In this document: positions 18,283 through 26,457 of the stretch, in pieces | Numbering within the stretch: position 1 is the stretch's first letter | Layout: every line of letters begins with the position of its first letter | Translations under genes and position numbers: made by a program | The notes under the pieces: generated by a model | What the model saw: only the letters and a program-made list of their open reading frames with translations | What the model was told of the DNA's origin: nothing | Database searches by the model: none | Assembly (NCBI GenBank): GCA_938091745.1 | Contig: CALLJK010000009.1 | Location: 158,844 to 222,843, forward strand | Length of the DNA: 64,000 bases | Origin: Candidatus Bipolaricaulota bacterium | Lineage (GTDB): Bacteria; Bipolaricaulota; Bipolaricaulia; RBG-16-55-9; DRXL01 | Reading direction: 5' to 3'

Positions 18283-18900
18283 ATGCGATCAATCTACGCG
18301 CTATTGGTGTTTATCGCTATCGGTCTTCTGATGGGAGATGTGACGGTTTGGGCTGTTGGGGAGCGGGCAGTCGCACCGCTGCGCGATGCTGAAGGGAAAG
18401 TGCTGGGCGTGGCGCTCTTCGTGCAGGAGGCCCAAGGCGTGCGGATCTCCCTCACGGTGAAGGGCTTATCGCCGGGCGAGCACGGGATTCACATTCACGC
18501 GGTGGGCAAGTGCGAGCCCCCGGATTTTCTCTCCGCCGGGCCGCACTTCAACCCAACGAGCAAAAAACACGGACTGAACAATCCTGAAGGCCCGCACGCT
18601 GGGGATCTGCCCAATCTCGTCGTCGGTGAAGACGGCTCAGCAGTCTACGAGTACGTGACGAATCTTGTGACGCTGACGCCGGGGGAGCTCTCGCTCTTCG
18701 ATGAAGACGGCAGCGCTTTAGTGATTCACGCGAACCCAGATGACCAGATGACCGATCCGGCGGGCAACAGCGGCGCGCGCGTGCTCTGCGGCGTCATTAC
18801 CCCGATGAAGGAGGCTGCTGTGCGCATTGGGGGCTTCCTCCCAACGCTACTTCTCTTTGCTGCGGTGGCTCTCGTCATCTGGCTGCTATTTTTCAGATGA
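18283..18900 (+). CDS. sodC: Cu/Zn superoxide dismutase with C-terminal membrane anchor
   Basis: 205 residues: signal peptide (about residues 1-24), then a SodC domain with GIHIHAVGKCEPPDF (copper His and disulfide Cys), AGPHFNPTSKKHG, GPHAGDLPN (zinc ligands), LVIHANPDDQM and NSGARVLCGVI with the second Cys. It would remove superoxide outside the membrane. Unlike ordinary periplasmic SodC it ends with a hydrophobic helix (GGFLPTLLLFAAVALVIWLL), which should hold it to the outer face of the membrane. GGAGC precedes the ATG. The last 15 bases overlap the convergent PLD gene. Confidence 0.92.
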   Translation: MRSIYALLVFIAIGLLMGDVTVWAVGERAVAPLRDAEGKVLGVALFVQEAQGVRISLTVKGLSPGEHGIHIHAVGKCEPPDFLSAGPHFNPTSKKHGLNNPEGPHAGDLPNLVVGEDGSAVYEYVTNLVTLTPGELSLFDEDGSALVIHANPDDQMTDPAGNSGARVLCGVITPMKEAAVRIGGFLPTLLLFAAVALVIWLLFFR

Positions 18901-19482
18901 GCAGTCTTTTTGTGTGAGCGCTTGAGCTTTCTTGTGCGTCCAGAGCTTTTGAAATTCGCTCTCGAACGCTTGGGCGAGTTCTGGGCTGTATATCACTAAC
19001 AAATTCTCTTCGTTGCGCGTCTGGGCTGAAGTCGTCCAGTTATACGAGCCGGTGATCACGATAGTGCTATCAACGACGGCAAATTTGTGATGCATGATGC
19101 CGGAGTCGACGTACTGTTTGACTGAGATACCCGCGCCCAGCAGCAGACAGCCCTTGCTGCCCTTGCTCGGCTCGTCATCTAAGAGGATTTTCAGCTCGAT
19201 CCCGCGTGTAGATAGCTCTACAAGAGCTTGAGCGATCTCCGGGTCGGTGAGCTGGTAGAGCGCGGCATGCACGGACTGCTGAGCGTTTTGCAGCGTGTGA
19301 ATGATGGCTCGCTCCGGCTCCGGAGATGGTGAAAAATACGCGGTGATTGGCGCGCTGGGAGCGCCGAAGCCCTGGGGGATGGGCGTAAGCTGGCGCTCCG
19401 TATGTGAATACGAGCTGGCCAGCCAGCCAAGCATAAAGCCTATTCCTAAGCCTATCAACAAGACTTTAAAAGACTTTCTCAT
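18886..19482 (-). CDS. Membrane-anchored phospholipase D-like (HKD) nuclease
   Basis: 198 residues with one HKD motif, HHKFAVVDSTIVITGSYNWT (HxK-x4-D then GSxN), so it probably acts as a dimer like Nuc endonuclease. The N-terminal segment SFKVLLIGLGIGFMLGWLAS is a signal anchor, placing the domain outside the membrane. Members of this group cut DNA or act on phospholipids; which applies is not visible. A TACAAT box lies 6 bases before the ATG, so the transcript is probably leaderless. Confidence 0.88.
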   Translation of the reverse strand: MRKSFKVLLIGLGIGFMLGWLASSYSHTERQLTPIPQGFGAPSAPITAYFSPSPEPERAIIHTLQNAQQSVHAALYQLTDPEIAQALVELSTRGIELKILLDDEPSKGSKGCLLLGAGISVKQYVDSGIMHHKFAVVDSTIVITGSYNWTTSAQTRNEENLLVIYSPELAQAFESEFQKLWTHKKAQALTQKDCSSEK

Positions 19483-19488
19483 GATTTG

Positions 19489-19494
19489 ATTGTA
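19489..19494 (-). promoter_or_regulatory. -10 box of leaderless PLD transcript
   Basis: TACAAT on the minus strand, 6 bases before ATG 19482; no Shine-Dalgarno and no good -35. Confidence 0.35.
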
Positions 19495-19617
19495 GCTTAA
19501 GGTAATATGGCACGCTAGAGAGCAGGTTCCGTTGGCAGAGGGACAGTTGTTCTATGAAATGATAAAACTATTAACAAGATATGACAGCACTGATAGCAAA
19601 TAAGCGAATTTTTGCAT

Positions 19618-20722
19618 CTAGCGTTGAACTTTCTCATAGCTGAGTTTGATTAATTCGATTACTCTGGGAAGCTGACCCTCATCAGTGAGAGCAATCTCTG
19701 TATCTCCCACTCCCCAATGGCCGATTTTGCTTACATCGCGGACAAACTGAGGAGGGTTCTCAAGAGCATTATAATTAAGCTTGACCCATATTCGGAGGCC
19801 ACCTTTCTGCACATGGACTGAACAGAAAATCCTGTTTTGTTCGAGATAATCGATAACCTTTGCCAGCGGCTTTTTCTGTATTCGCCCTGGTGCAAGAGCT
19901 AAAATAGCTGCGTCTAGACGATGAAACAGTTCTTGTATCGCTTGCGGCTTTCCTTCTAAATGCTGTTCAAAGGTATAGAATCTCTTTTTCTGGGCATGTG
20001 GCTTGAAAACTCCTGGTGTTTTTTCAGCAGCGACTATAGTGGAAGTTTGGCCTCCCTGAACAACTTGCCAAATCCGCTTGAGTGACTGCCGGATGTCATC
20101 TCGGCGTAGAGCAGCGTCACTACTCTCTCTTGATTAAATTGATAAATGCACGGGGAGGATCTGCGAAAAGCCTCTCTAGGGTTTTTCGCACTTTCCCATC
20201 AACGAAAACTTGCTTCCCCCATGCATCTAGTTGCCCCTCAGCTAGTGCTTCTTTGCTAAGACGCTCAAACGGCCGAACAATATCCTCAAGCGAGCTACTA
20301 GGGTTGTCGCTAGGGTCGATAGAACACTCAAAGAGCAATTTCTCGGGGGCTGGTACTTTCTCTGAGCTTCGATAGACTCGATATTGCCTTCCGTTGGTCA
20401 AAATGCACCAATCTATCCCATCGGCGTTGGCGTAGTTTACTATCTGAGTAACTGATTTCACATCCTCTAGGTCGTCATCTAAGGGCTTAGCTTCTAAATA
20501 AACAACTGGCTTGCGGTTAATCTTTAACGCATAATCCACAGGTTTGCCGTCAACAGTCGAATATTCTGGTTCAACTTCGTCTAAGTCTCGAACATCCCAT
20601 CCTAAGGCTTCCAGTAGAGGCTCAATGAAAACTGTACGTGTAGGAGTTTCCTTCAGGGATTTCCCTCGCCATCTTTCTAGTTCTTGCTGTAGTCTTTGGA
20701 TAGTTTGAACTAATTTAGTCAC
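19618..20722 (-). pseudogene. Frameshifted HSDR_N - DUF5655 protein gene
   Basis: Two frames together encode one recognisable protein. The 5' part (20722-20120, GTG start with AAGGGA upstream, 200 residues) is a type I restriction R-protein N-terminal-like nuclease domain: PTRTVFIEPLLEALGWDV, EPEYSTVDGKPVDYALKIN, PVVYLEAKPL (PD-ExK core). It stops at TAG 20122-20120 right after a (CT)4 tract. The +1 frame from the same tract continues without a stop to 19618, encoding about 165 residues that end in a DUF5655 domain (IWVKLNYNALEN, DVSKIGHWGVGDTEI). One missing AG unit would restore a protein of about 367 residues. It may be a pseudogene, a phase-variable gene or a sequencing error. Confidence 0.78.
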
Positions 20723-20770
20723 TGTTGTCCCTTAAATATATTTTAACTCAGACAGACCACAAAGGCAAAT

Positions 20771-21469
20771 TCACGCCGTGATCGCTGGATTCTCGCCCCT
20801 CCAGACGTGCTGCACGAACGCCTCCCACGTCCAGGGCATCTTCGCTTTAAAGATTTTTGCAATCGCTTCAGCGTACTGGCGGATCTCCCACTGCGCGCCC
20901 ACGTCCGCCCGCAGATTGATGAAGTTCATGAGCGACCGCGCGTTGATCGTCCAGTAGAACTGCGTGTAGAGCGACAGGGGCAAGATCGCGCGCGCCAGCT
21001 CCCGCGCTACCCCAGCTGCCAATAACTTTTTGTATCGCTCATAGACGAGATCGTACGTCTCTTGGATCATCGCGATCAGCTCTGGTTCATTGGGAATCTC
21101 CCCGAACTCACTCGCTTGCTTGTTGGACTTGGCTTGGAGACGGAGTCTTTGGGGAAGATAAAATTCGTCTTCGTACTCGACATATCTTCCCGAACGCTCG
21201 TTGTAACTTGCGACTCTATGCCGAAACCATTGGCGCGCGACAAAGAGCGGGCACGAGATGTGAAACTGAAAGACCGAGTGCTCAAACGGCGTCTCGTGCT
21301 TGTGCTTCATCAGATAATTGATAAGTTTTCGGTCTTGCTCTTCGCCCTTGAGCCCTTTGCCCGTAGAGACCCGCGCCGCTAAGACGACCGTCTCGTCCCC
21401 GCCCATAAAGTTAATAAGCCGCACAAAGCCCTTGTCCAAAACTTTGATCTCAATGGGCTCCATTGTCAT
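20771..21469 (-). CDS. thyX: FAD-dependent thymidylate synthase
   Basis: 232 residues. The ThyX signature RHRVASYNERSGRYVEYEDEFYLPQ is present, with upstream ETPFEHSVFQFHISCPLFVARQW and downstream TQFYWTINARSLMNFINLR. It methylates dUMP using methylene-folate and flavin, replacing ThyA. AAGGAGGGCG precedes two in-frame ATGs (21469 and 21463); either can be the start. A promoter with TATAAT lies 22 bases upstream. Confidence 0.96.
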   Translation of the reverse strand: MTMEPIEIKVLDKGFVRLINFMGGDETVVLAARVSTGKGLKGEEQDRKLINYLMKHKHETPFEHSVFQFHISCPLFVARQWFRHRVASYNERSGRYVEYEDEFYLPQRLRLQAKSNKQASEFGEIPNEPELIAMIQETYDLVYERYKKLLAAGVARELARAILPLSLYTQFYWTINARSLMNFINLRADVGAQWEIRQYAEAIAKIFKAKMPWTWEAFVQHVWRGENPAITA

Positions 21470-21490
21470 CGCCCTCCTTCATTGGCGACG

Positions 21491-21520
21491 ATTATAGTCC
21501 GGTATGGGGAGCGCAGGCAA
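21491..21520 (-). promoter_or_regulatory. thyX promoter
   Basis: On the minus strand TTGCCT (21520-21515), 18 bases, TATAAT (21496-21491). Confidence 0.5.
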
Positions 21521-21529
21521 ATTCCATCG

Positions 21530-23047
21530 TCACAGCCCAAAGGCCGGAATGACCACGAGATAGACAAGCAGTGTGATGACGACAGCTGCTAGGATGTTCA
21601 AGACGAACCCCACACGTGCCATGTGGGAGATCGTGACGTAGCCACTCCCGAAGACAATAGCGTTCGGGGGCGTCGACACAGGTAAGATGAACGCCGCGGA
21701 GACGGCTATCGTTGCAGGGATCATGAGCAAAAATGGATGAATATGCACGGACTGGGCCGTAACTCCCAAGATGGGCACGGCAATCGTCGCCAAAGCAGTA
21801 TTCGATGCGATGCCGCTGAGAAGCCCCATCGAGAGAGCTATGATGAAAATAAGTAATGGGAGAGGGACCTGAGCGAGCTTCACCAGGCCTTGAGCAACCC
21901 AAGTGGCGAGCCCCGTCTGCTGAATCCCTTGCGCCAGGGCAAAGCCTCCTCCGAAGATGAGCAACACCCCCCATGGGATGCGTCCCGCCCACTCCCACGT
22001 CAATAAGAACTCCCCTGTTCTGAAGTTCGTTGGGATAAGGAAAAGGAGTAGTACTGCTGCTAACGCTACTGTCGCATCGCCCACGGACTCGCTCACCCCA
22101 GCGAGCGTGGCCCATCCGGGAATTCTCAGGGGCCCCAGCTGCATATCGGCGCGGAAGACCCATCCCAAGACTGCTATTGCGAAGATCGCCAGGACTCCCT
22201 TCTCTGCACGGCTCAGGGGCCCAAGCTGCTGCACCTCACGAGAGATCTCAGTAGGATCGGCTATCTCAGGGTTTCTCATGGAGACAAATGCCAAGTACGC
22301 CCAAGATATCAAGAGAAAGATCAGCACAAACGGAACTCCCACAAGCATCCATTGGAAGAAGCCGACCTCGCCTAGCTCCGGGAAGAGCATCTTCACTTGG
22401 CCGACAAAGATCGCATTAGGTGGAGTTCCGGTGATCGTCCCCACCCCGCCGATGCTCGCCGCGTAGGCGATGCTTAACATAAGAACAGCGCCGAAGCTGC
22501 TGTGGCGCTGTGACTTCTTGTCCAGAGCTGAAGGATCAAGCTTACTGATGAGGGCTAAGCTGATGGGGAAGATCATGATCGTCGTCGCGGTGTTGGAGAC
22601 CCACATGGAGATAAACGCTGTGGCGACCATAAATCCCAACAGAAGCCGTCGTGGGCTTGTCCCGACAATTGCGATAATCTGCAACGCTATGCGGTGGTGC
22701 AGCCCCCAGCGCTGCATGGCCATTGCTAAGAAGAACCCCCCCATAAAGAGAAAGATCGTGGGCTCGGCGTAGGGCGCTGCAGCTTCTTTGATAGAGAGCA
22801 CGTTGAGCAGAGGAAAGAGCACTAACGGGAGAAGTGCCGTTGCATAGAGCGAGATGGCTTCACTCACCCACCAGATGGCCATCAGTATCGCGACGACGGC
22901 GACGCGCTGGGCTGCGAGCGAGAGACCACCAAGCGGGGGCAGGAAGACCCCTATAAAAAAGATGAGCAACCCGAGCAGCAGTCCGAGCTTCTGTCGCAGG
23001 GAGTACGGACTTCCCAGCTGCTCGCCGAGCCATTTGTACGGCGTCAT
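21530..23047 (-). CDS. SLC13/DASS family sodium-anion symporter
   Basis: 505 residues with about a dozen hydrophobic segments. It carries the DASS family marks: the first SNTATTIMIFPISLAL block, TGTPPNAIFVGQ, and the second half with ASNTALATIAVPIL and LPVSTPPNAIVFGSG; the two S-N-T and T-P-P-N motifs bind sodium and the anion. Substrates are di- or tricarboxylates, sulfate or phosphate and cannot be chosen by eye. ATG 23047 is preferred over TTG 23065 because a TATACT box ends 7 bases before it, which would place the transcript start at the ATG. Confidence 0.9.
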   Translation of the reverse strand: MTPYKWLGEQLGSPYSLRQKLGLLLGLLIFFIGVFLPPLGGLSLAAQRVAVVAILMAIWWVSEAISLYATALLPLVLFPLLNVLSIKEAAAPYAEPTIFLFMGGFFLAMAMQRWGLHHRIALQIIAIVGTSPRRLLLGFMVATAFISMWVSNTATTIMIFPISLALISKLDPSALDKKSQRHSSFGAVLMLSIAYAASIGGVGTITGTPPNAIFVGQVKMLFPELGEVGFFQWMLVGVPFVLIFLLISWAYLAFVSMRNPEIADPTEISREVQQLGPLSRAEKGVLAIFAIAVLGWVFRADMQLGPLRIPGWATLAGVSESVGDATVALAAVLLLFLIPTNFRTGEFLLTWEWAGRIPWGVLLIFGGGFALAQGIQQTGLATWVAQGLVKLAQVPLPLLIFIIALSMGLLSGIASNTALATIAVPILGVTAQSVHIHPFLLMIPATIAVSAAFILPVSTPPNAIVFGSGYVTISHMARVGFVLNILAAVVITLLVYLVVIPAFGL

Positions 23048-23062
23048 GCACTCAAGTATACT
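23034..23062 (+). promoter_or_regulatory. Promoter for KhtT-like regulator gene
   Basis: TTGTAC (23034-23039), 17 bases, TATACT (23057-23062). The -10 box shares the palindrome AGTATACT (23055-23062) with the opposite-strand -10 box of the DASS transporter gene (23060-23055), so the two promoters cannot be occupied together. Confidence 0.4.
23055..23060 (-). promoter_or_regulatory. -10 box of leaderless DASS transporter transcript
   Basis: TATACT on the minus strand 7 bases before ATG 23047; no Shine-Dalgarno in between. Confidence 0.35.
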
Positions 23063-23095
23063 CAATCAAGTACGCCAAGACGAGTGAGGCATTAT

Positions 23096-23578
23096 ATGGA
23101 AGTTCGCGAAGTCGAGCTCCCTGGCATTGGGATGAAGTTCTCGTTCGAGACTGAAGAGGGTGAGACGCTATGTGTTGTCATTCACAAGACAGGCCGCCGC
23201 GAGATCTATCGCTTTCTGCCCGGACAAGAGACCCCAGAATCAGTCATTGAGTTGAGCGACAAGGAAGCCCGCGAGCTGGGCGCGATCTTGATCGGCACGC
23301 ACTTCCAACCCGATGCCCACGACACGGCCCGGCTTGTCATGAAGGAGCTCACGATTGAATGGCTCAAAGTCCCCAAAGATTCGCCGTTAGCGGGCAAATC
23401 TATCCAAGAGAATAAAATTCGTAAGCTCACCGGCGCGACGATCATCGCTGTCCTTGGGCCGACTAAGAAGATCTTGAACCCGGCCCCAGACACGATCATC
23501 GACAGTGGCGATACTGTTGTCGTCGTAGGCGAGCAGGCGCAAATCCAACAATTCCAAGAGCGCTTTGGGCTCCGCTGA
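23096..23578 (+). CDS. Cation:proton antiporter regulatory subunit with TrkA-C (RCK_C) domain, KhtT-like
   Basis: 160 residues. Residues 1-75 form a small beta-rich domain (VREVELPGIGMKFSFETEEGETLCVVIHKTG is characteristic of KhtT-like proteins); residues 76-160 are a TrkA-C domain (PLAGKSIQENKIRKLTGATIIAVL, DTIIDSGDTVVVVGEQAQIQQF). It should gate the membrane antiporter encoded 2 bases downstream, binding a nucleotide or other ligand. ATG 23096 has GAGG 6 bases upstream. Confidence 0.88.
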   Translation: MEVREVELPGIGMKFSFETEEGETLCVVIHKTGRREIYRFLPGQETPESVIELSDKEARELGAILIGTHFQPDAHDTARLVMKELTIEWLKVPKDSPLAGKSIQENKIRKLTGATIIAVLGPTKKILNPAPDTIIDSGDTVVVVGEQAQIQQFQERFGLR

Positions 23579-23580
23579 CC

Positions 23581-24678
23581 ATGCTCTTCCAGCTTGGGCT
23601 GATTTTGCTCGTACTCTATGTCGGAGCGCTCTTGGCCCATCGGATCAAACAGTCGAGCGTGCCCGTCTTTATTCTCGCGGGTGTAGGGTTGCAGCTCTTC
23701 ATCGTGCACTCTGACGTCATTGGGTTTCTCGCGCAGTTGGGTGCGATGCTCCTGCTCTTTACAATTGGGCTGGATTTTTCCCCAGAGCGCATCCGGCGCA
23801 GCGGGCGCACGCTCCTGGGAGCGACGCTCGTTGATGTTCTGATCAATCTCCCGTTAGGGGTTGTCGTGGGGCTTGCGTTGGGATTCGATCTCGTGGGAGC
23901 GCTCATCTTGGGAGGAGCGCTCTACAACAACAGCACATCGCTTATAGCGCGGTTTCTCATAGACTTCAAGCGCACGGCGTTGCCGGAGACCGAGTACGCC
24001 GTGGGAGTTTCAGTTCTCCAAGATCTTATCACGGCTCTCTATCTGGCGGTCATCGCTGGATTCCTCCATAGTGATGGGATTGGGGGGCTTGAGATTCTGC
24101 TTGTCTTTGTCAAGGCTGTGGGCTTCTTCAGCGGGGCGTTGCTCGCTGCAGTCGTGTTGCGCCCGGTGCTACAGCAGTTGCTCGCCCATGAATCTGTTGA
24201 GGTCTTTCTGTTCTTCGTGTTTGCGTTTGTCTTGGTGCTCGCGGCGATTGCCGAATGGCTGGGAGTGTCGGCAGCGATCGGGGCGTTCTTCGCGGGGTTC
24301 ATTCTGCCTGAGCGGGAGTTTCGTGAGCGCATAGATCGCGTCATCTCCCCGTTTCGCGATCTGTTCGCCGCGATCTTCTTCGTCTCGTTTGGGCTGCTCT
24401 TCGATATGACAGATATCGGTCGTGTGCTCGCTCTGAGCGTGCTCGTTATCGGTGTGGCCATAGGGGGCAAGCTCCTTACGGGGTGGGTGATCGGGCGGCT
24501 TGGGCGTCTGAGTAGACGAGCTGCTTTGCGCTTAGGGGCTGCGCTCATCCCGCGCGGCGAGTTCTCTATACTCTTAGCGGGGCTTGCTGCGCCCACGACG
24601 CCGCTTTTGCCCTTAACGATCGTGACGGTCTTTGTCTTAGCGCTTGTAGGGCCGCTCCTCATGAAATGGGCTGAATAA
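23581..24678 (+). CDS. CPA2 family cation:proton antiporter membrane subunit, KhtU-like
   Basis: 365 residues with about 12 membrane segments of the CPA2 fold: LGAMLLLFTIGLDFSPERIR, LILGGALYNNSTSLIARFL, VSVLQDLITALYLAVIAG (with the conserved QD of the ion site) and ALIPRGEFSILLAGL. It exchanges potassium or another cation for protons, under control of the TrkA-C partner just upstream (2-base spacing). No cytosolic C-terminal RCK domain is attached, consistent with a two-gene KhtTU arrangement. Confidence 0.9.
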   Translation: MLFQLGLILLVLYVGALLAHRIKQSSVPVFILAGVGLQLFIVHSDVIGFLAQLGAMLLLFTIGLDFSPERIRRSGRTLLGATLVDVLINLPLGVVVGLALGFDLVGALILGGALYNNSTSLIARFLIDFKRTALPETEYAVGVSVLQDLITALYLAVIAGFLHSDGIGGLEILLVFVKAVGFFSGALLAAVVLRPVLQQLLAHESVEVFLFFVFAFVLVLAAIAEWLGVSAAIGAFFAGFILPEREFRERIDRVISPFRDLFAAIFFVSFGLLFDMTDIGRVLALSVLVIGVAIGGKLLTGWVIGRLGRLSRRAALRLGAALIPRGEFSILLAGLAAPTTPLLPLTIVTVFVLALVGPLLMKWAE

Positions 24679-24683
24679 CCACG

Positions 24684-24689
24684 TATAAT
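24684..24689 (+). promoter_or_regulatory. -10 box of leaderless SLC13-RCK transcript
   Basis: Perfect TATAAT 7 bases before ATG 24697; no Shine-Dalgarno and no clear -35. Confidence 0.4.
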
Positions 24690-24696
24690 TCGTTTG

Positions 24697-26457
24697 ATGG
24701 CAATTCCAACGCTCTTGACGATTCTCGCGGTCGCGCTCGTGCTCTTCATCAGCGAGCGCGTGCGTGCCGATCTCGTCGCGATGCTCGTGCTGGTGGCGTT
24801 AGCCCTCACGGGTCTGTTGAGCGCACAAGAGGTCTTCAGCGGTTTTAGCAGCCCCGCGGTCATCACCGTCGGGGCGATGTTCGTGATGAGCGCCGCGGCC
24901 ACGCGCACCGGCATCGCGGCGTATCTAGGGCGCTTATTGAAAGCGCTCGCCGGCGGGCGCGAGTGGGCCTTGGTCTTCGTCATTATGCTCGCCGTCGCGA
25001 CGATCTCGGCGTTCATCAACAACGTCGGCGCTGTGGCTTTGCTCCTGCCTGTCGTGATGGAGCTGGGGCGCCAAAGCAAGATCAGTCCTTCGAAATTACT
25101 GATCCCGTTAGCGTATGGCTCGATGCTGGGAGGGGTCTGCACGCTCATCGGGACACCGCCTAATATCTTAGTGAGCACCATTGGAACTCAGCATGGGCTG
25201 CGCCCGTTTGGGCTTTTTGAATTCGCCCCTATCGGGGTTGCCCTTGTAGGCGCGGGCGTCCTCTATATGATGCTGATTGGACGCCATCTCATCCCGGCAC
25301 GCCGTACCGAAGAGATCGTAGACTCTATGCCCAAGCACTATCTGACCGAGCTGGTCATTCCTAAAGATTCTCAGCTCATCACCAAGCGCTTACACGAGCT
25401 GGGGTGGCGCGAGCGGGGGATTGAGATCCTCTCCATCCGTCGCGGCCCACGGGAGATCTTCGATATCTGGGGCTGGGCCAGCTTGCAAGCCAACGACGTT
25501 CTCGTCGTCACCGGCAAGGCCGAAGAGATCTTAAAACTGAAAGACGAGCTGGGGCTAGAGATCCGCCCCGAGGTCGAGTACACCCATCCGTGGCATCCGT
25601 CGGATACGATCCAGCGCGTGGAGGCGACGCTCGCGCCCAATGCGTCGTTTATCGGGCGCACGCTGGCCGAGCTGGATTTCCACAACCGCTACGGCGTGAC
25701 GGTACTAGCTATCGCCCGGCACGGGGCGCTGCTGCGGGGGCAGCTCGCGCAGATCCCGTTGCAATTCGGCGACACGCTCCTGCTCCAAGGGCCGGAGCAC
25801 CGTCTGGCTCAGATCCCCAAAGAGAACTTCATTCTGATGAGCCCGCTGGCGCTGCAAGCCCTGCGCACCGACAAGGCCCCCATCGCGCTTATGATCTTCG
25901 CTGGGGTGTTGGTGCTTGCGGCTTTAGGGGTGATGCACATCAGTATTGCTGGGGTGCTCGGCGCGGTGCTCATGGTGCTGACGCGCTGCCTCACCTCAGA
26001 AGAAGCTTATGAATCTATAGATTGGAAGGTGATCTTTCTCCTAGCGGGGATGATCCCCGCGGGGATCGCGTTGGAGAAGACAGGGGCCGCGCAGCTGCTT
26101 GCGGAGTTCATCGTGAAGGGCATCGGCCCGCTCGGCCCGCTGTTTGTCCTGGGGGCGCTGCTGGCGTGCACCTCGCTGATCACTGAAGTCCTCTCCAACG
26201 CCGCGACGGCGGTGCTCGTGACTCCTCTGGCGATCTCGCTGGCGGCGCAGTTGGGAGTCAGCCCCTACCCGTTTCTCATGGGCGTGGCCGTAGCAGCGTC
26301 ATCGAGCTTCATGACGCCGATCAGTCATCAATCGAACGCGATTGTCTTTGGGCCTGGGGGATATAGATTTTCAGACTATGTGCGCGCAGGGCTAGGGATG
26401 AACATCATCGCGTGGCTGGTGGCGATGCTCCTGATTCCCAGGCTCTGGCCCTTCTAG
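24697..26457 (+). CDS. SLC13-type permease with central TrkA-C domains
   Basis: 586 residues. Membrane half one (residues 1-200) has FINNVGAVALLLPVVMELG and GTPPNILVSTIG; residues about 205-375 form two TrkA-C domains (DSQLITKRLHELGWRERGIEILSI and ASFIGRTLAELDFHNRYGVTVLAI, both ending in a D-x-L/V-L-V/L strand); membrane half two has EVLSNAATAVLVTPLA and SHQSNAIVFGPGGY. This layout is the YfbS/SdcS-like permease with RCK_C domains that probably sense a ligand and gate anion uptake. Substrate not readable. Confidence 0.88.
   Translation: MAIPTLLTILAVALVLFISERVRADLVAMLVLVALALTGLLSAQEVFSGFSSPAVITVGAMFVMSAAATRTGIAAYLGRLLKALAGGREWALVFVIMLAVATISAFINNVGAVALLLPVVMELGRQSKISPSKLLIPLAYGSMLGGVCTLIGTPPNILVSTIGTQHGLRPFGLFEFAPIGVALVGAGVLYMMLIGRHLIPARRTEEIVDSMPKHYLTELVIPKDSQLITKRLHELGWRERGIEILSIRRGPREIFDIWGWASLQANDVLVVTGKAEEILKLKDELGLEIRPEVEYTHPWHPSDTIQRVEATLAPNASFIGRTLAELDFHNRYGVTVLAIARHGALLRGQLAQIPLQFGDTLLLQGPEHRLAQIPKENFILMSPLALQALRTDKAPIALMIFAGVLVLAALGVMHISIAGVLGAVLMVLTRCLTSEEAYESIDWKVIFLLAGMIPAGIALEKTGAAQLLAEFIVKGIGPLGPLFVLGALLACTSLITEVLSNAATAVLVTPLAISLAAQLGVSPYPFLMGVAVAASSSFMTPISHQSNAIVFGPGGYRFSDYVRAGLGMNIIAWLVAMLLIPRLWPF

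Noticed and set aside
19618-19812. Independent 64-residue gene for the DUF5655 part
   Set aside because: The same frame is open far upstream without a start signal and joins the HSDR_N frame at the CT tract, so it is the 3' part of a frameshifted gene.
24039-25181. 380-residue open frame on the minus strand across the antiporter and SLC13 genes
   Set aside because: Composition is Ser/Thr/Arg/Lys/Pro-rich as expected for the complement of membrane-protein codons, and it spans two real genes.
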